Assembly: GCA_018907035.1 (NCBI GenBank)
Contig: JACCIC010000040.1
Span: 1,891,501 to 1,955,500 of the forward strand
From: Sycobia sp. Sy_11
Lineage: Eukaryota; Arthropoda; Insecta; Hymenoptera; Epichrysomallidae
DNA: 64,000 nucleotides
Direction: 5' to 3'
A program made the position numbers and the translations under genes. A model generated the notes under the pieces. The model worked only from the letters and a program-made list of their open reading frames with translations. It had not been told where the DNA came from and searched no databases. Each line of letters opens with the position of its first letter. Within the stretch, counting starts at the first letter, position 1. Of the stretch, positions 60,641 through 64,000 are shown piece by piece.

Positions 60641-62090
60641 CATGCCCCGCTTCCTCCGCCTCTTTATCCTGCTGTCCTACGTCGACTGTCTGGCTTCGTC
60701 GGAGCTTCTTTTTTTCTTTGTGCTTTGGCTAATTTCTCTGGTCAGCGCTCTGCTGCTCCTTGCTCGTTTATGTACATATATCGAAAAAAAAGGATATTTC
60801 GGCTTAAAAATGGAGATAATCTAATAATGTTAAAAGTATGAGAATGGTACTACTTTCTTTCTTTACACATATTTATTATAATCAAATGCTTTTGTATATA
60901 TGGGTGTGAAAGAAAAATGTTACTTTTCCAAATCACTACTTATATGTGTTAATACATATGCTGTTTGACTGCCAAATACTACATCGGAAAACATCGCAAA
61001 GAGAATTTGTTCATTGAAGGTGTTCCAGTATTTTGGTGAATTAATATACTAAATTGACTAAAAAATCGATTGACTAAAACATGTATGTAAAAAAATAAAA
61101 GAAAAATAATTTGATTTCATTGACAAAATCGAAATAGATTTTATGACAGTTTTGTTGGAAGTAATGCCATTTTAGATAAAATAATAATCTACAAAACTGT
61201 AATATGGTAATAATTAAACATTGTAATTTCATTTTCGGAACTAACCAAACAGCTATTAGTTTATAATACTTTTCTATTTTGTGAAATAAACCGCGTACTT
61301 CTTACATGCTTCTTTGAATTCGTTATTTAATAAAATATTTGCAATATATTTTTGTCCGACAATTCATGAATGAATAATTTCCAAGAGTCATTACTCATAG
61401 TAGTTTTTTTTCCACCGCTATCAGAAAGGTCTAAGAGATATATCACAATGTAAGCTGAATGCGAATGAAACATTGCGTAGGAAATCTTGCATCATATTTC
61501 TCTTTAATCGTCTTTTAAAAAAGCACAATATCCATAACAAGTCCGGAGTTAATGTATTAATACATTAGGCAAAAGGAGTTGTTCGTTTCAATTAAAAATC
61601 TATTAGTGTAATGTTTCTAGACGAAAGTGATAATTGATATGAATTTTGGATGCAATACATATTTCGTATATGGACATTTTCTATTTAGGATATTAAAATG
61701 ATACAAAAGGACACGTTATGTCATCTCTTTAAGTAGCATTCTTATAGCATTTTGTAATAATGCTCTTATGCAGGTATAGTCAAATTAATAAAATATCCTG
61801 TCATAAACATATAATATATTTTTGTTTTTCTGCAAAGAATCATATAAATCAACCACATGTACATACGAATACCATATGATTCATACGCATGTCACAATTT
61901 TTTGTTCAATCTCTTATAAATTTTTTTGTCATGTCTACTTAATACACGTGAAATAGTTCATTGTTTCCCAGATATTGATTAACACGCTCGAATTCATAGA
62001 TCTATTTGTAGTAGATACGCTGCATCAACAACAGCAATAATGCGCAAATAGAAAGTAATAGAATGAATGGGCGAAAGACACAACGGAAGA
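60640..62090. other. AT-rich non-coding DNA
   Basis: A hydrophobic 60-codon frame at 60642-60824 is Leu/Phe/Ser-rich, probably because it translates T-rich DNA. Otherwise no gene or repeat. Confidence 0.55.
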
Positions 62091-62460
62091 TTAATCTTTA
62101 AACGTGCCTTTAATAGAAACTATCACCTCATCGCGCCCTCGCCCGCTTTTTTCGCCCCCCCCCCTCTCTCTCTCTCTCTAACTCTATCTCTCTACCTCCA
62201 GTATGGAGCGTGCGACAACAAGTGGTAATTTTGAGAGGCGTGTGGAGGGGAGGGGGATTGAGAGGAGGCTCTGCACACCGACGGTACTCGTACCCCCCCC
62301 CCCGGCAACGGAATCGCCCGGGTCGAGAAGCTAAGTGGCAATTCGACTCTCTTGCTTGTATTGCGACACTGTAAAGAGGGGGAGGGGGGAGATGTGAAAA
62401 GGGCGGGGAAACTTCGTCGATTCTGCCGCCGCCTGCCGTAGTTAATGGAGCTTGAGAGAA
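62090..62460. other. GC-rich island with C and G runs
   Basis: C runs near 62155-62164 and 62294-62303, a short CT tract at 62165-62180, and G-rich stretches near 62246-62262 and 62377-62390. No open frame of note. Confidence 0.5.
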
Positions 62461-62469
62461 TTATGAATC

Positions 62470-63913
62470 GTCGATGGAAATTTCAAGGGAATTGAGAGCG
62501 TTCACGGTTTGTCGATAAGTGCGCTAGGAGACCGTTTACAGATACGTTTTTCGTTGTTTTTCGCATTTTCTTTTATAATTTTGTAAATGGCCGGAGCTTC
62601 AGCACCTTTAATGCTATTGTATGAATAGTAGTTCAATATGAATATACTAGAATAATGGCACGTTTTATAGTTAGAAATTACTTGATTACATTACATATCT
62701 TGATTTAACGCCGTTCTATACCTTAGCGCTAGCGTTGCCGCAAAAACCTGTGAAAAAAAAACCGTTGTATTTTTTCCTCGATTCTCACACAAAACTCGTC
62801 TATAGGTGTTTCATGAGCTGTCCAATAACGTCGTCTGATGTAAAGTTACAATAAAGACATTTAAGTTTCACGGAATTTTGTATATCCGCTGTACGTTCTT
62901 ATAATGTGCGACATAACCTCACTGACGGTTTGAGATTTACGGAGTTGCCGAAATAAAATCTGACTGTTGCACCTCCGCATAACCCGGCAGAAGTTTTCAA
63001 TTCGATTTTTTACTATAGATCAATATCTACACTTCAATTACGAAGTACGATTGATTAAAGAGCTTACTATCATAACGCAAAATCACAATTTATTTTAAAA
63101 TTGTTAAAATAATCATCAAACGATCTGATCATATCTTCTATCCTCCTCTTCATTCTTCTATCCTACACGTGTCTTTCAATGCTCATCACTTTGAGCTCAA
63201 TTTCACAACAACCGACATTCGCTTAAGAAGTTCACCATTTACGAAATCAAAGAGACTATCTGCATAACTAATCCAATACTGCTTTCAGATTTTTATAAAA
63301 ACGTTGGTTTCTGGTTTCTGTACATCTAATGATACATATGATGATTTTTCTCTCAAATATTTCCTTTTAATTATATACGGTTTGACTTCAAATTGTTTTT
63401 GAAATACATAATTAGTTTATGAAAAGAAAAGTTAAGCAGATATCTAGCTATATTGTATTTTCTGATCTTGCCCAATGCCCCAGAATCAAAACTGAATTAA
63501 TTATACTGATATAATATTTGAATTTTCTGAAAGATTGTCTATTAAGATTATTTGTAAACCTTTTTGTTTCCAAAATATCCCAGTCTATATGTTCAAGTGC
63601 GACATCCTTAATATTTATACTCTTAAAAAAATGCAAATTTTATTTTACATTCGAGAATAACATGAACTTTGGAATTAATTTTACCTTTAAATATTTAACT
63701 TCCTAATTTAGGACTCAAAACTTCTTTCTAACCAAAAAAGTCATAGTTAATAAGTACAAATACAGAATAAATTTTGAAAATATTTTCAAAGTTCGATTTA
63801 TAATTTATTGAAATTTAAAGCAATTTATTCATATTTTTAACATCACCATAAAAATAAATCATTTCAATAGCAATTTGTAAATTAATGGAAAATGTATACA
63901 TTTTTCTTTGAAG
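62470..63913. other. AT-rich non-coding DNA
   Basis: No gene. The frames at 63448-63636 and 63518-63706 overlap on opposite strands and have no motif. Confidence 0.55.
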
Positions 63914-64000
63914 GGTTTAGTCCGAAATTAAAGGCAAATTGAAACTTAAGGTTGTGGTAGCAGTCTAGTGGTCCTTTACTAATACGGCATATAGATTATT
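63914..64000 (+). mobile_element. Dispersed repeat family, copy C (cut by window end)
   Basis: GTTTAGTCC is followed directly by a sequence matching copy A from TTAAAGG to CATATAGATTATT, including GTCCTTTACTAATA. The CTGANGA-stem-GAAA head present in copies A and B is missing, so this copy has an internal deletion of about 35 bases. It runs off the window at 64000. Confidence 0.65.

Noticed and set aside
60642..60824. Small hydrophobic membrane protein
   Set aside because: 60 codons of Leu/Phe from T-rich DNA, with no conservation evidence and a second overlapping open frame.
58471..64000. Copies A and C as the two direct terminal repeats of one 5.4-kb element
   Set aside because: No reverse transcriptase, integrase or transposase remnant was seen between them, and a GC island of unrelated character lies in the interval.

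Overview
The window looks like non-coding DNA from an insect nuclear genome, most plausibly a hymenopteran (ant, bee or wasp). This is a judgement from composition, not a species call. AT-rich DNA alternates with short, sharply GC- and CpG-rich islands in which CpG is not depleted. Long (TA)n and (CT)n/(GA)n microsatellites recur every few kilobases. The two recognisable mobile elements are types common in insects: a mariner DNA transposon and a tRNA-derived SINE. There are no operons, ribosome binding sites, rRNA genes, CRISPR arrays or other prokaryotic features.

I find no intact protein-coding gene. The longer open frames lie in microsatellites (Tyr/Ile, Ser/Leu or Arg/Glu repeats) or in GC islands where stop codons are rare. 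None shows a recognisable domain, so the window is either intergenic or inside a very large intron. Two weak coding candidates are recorded: a possible short exon near 17.4 kb, and a minus-strand frame near 10.3 kb with a hydrophobic leader and a faint odorant-binding-protein look.

Layout. 1-2.9 kb is AT-rich with a (CG)n(TG)n tract. 2.9-3.25 kb is a GC-rich block packed with predicted hairpins. 3.3-13.3 kb is AT-rich DNA with GC islands at 5.4-6.1, 7.3-8.0 and 12.7-13.3 kb. 13.55-13.83 kb is a cluster of inverted repeats. 13.8-25 kb is AT-rich with an island at 18.0-18.5 kb and tandem repeats at 19.9 and 24.4 kb. 24.9-25.5 kb is a GC island. 26.05-26.09 kb holds the start of a SINE with a 12-bp target-site duplication. 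29.1-29.6 kb has diverged tandem repeats. GC islands follow at 30.7, 32.2-32.8, 34.3-34.9, 36.2-36.9, 37.5-38.1, 39.0-39.85, 41.0-41.9 and 43.1-43.35 kb. 44.4-44.75 kb is a copy of an unnamed dispersed repeat. 48.39-49.51 kb is a decayed mariner. 57.5 kb is a long inverted repeat. 57.8-58.3 kb is a possible TATA promoter. 58.47-58.62 kb and 63.91-64.0 kb are two more copies of the dispersed repeat. 58.8-60.6 kb is another GC-rich zone.

The least explained signals are the dispersed repeat, whose minus-strand copy at 44.68-44.74 kb can be drawn as a three-stem junction with hammerhead-like core strings, and the hairpin-dense block at 2.98-3.16 kb. Nothing shows the genes of a pathway working together, because no confident gene is present.
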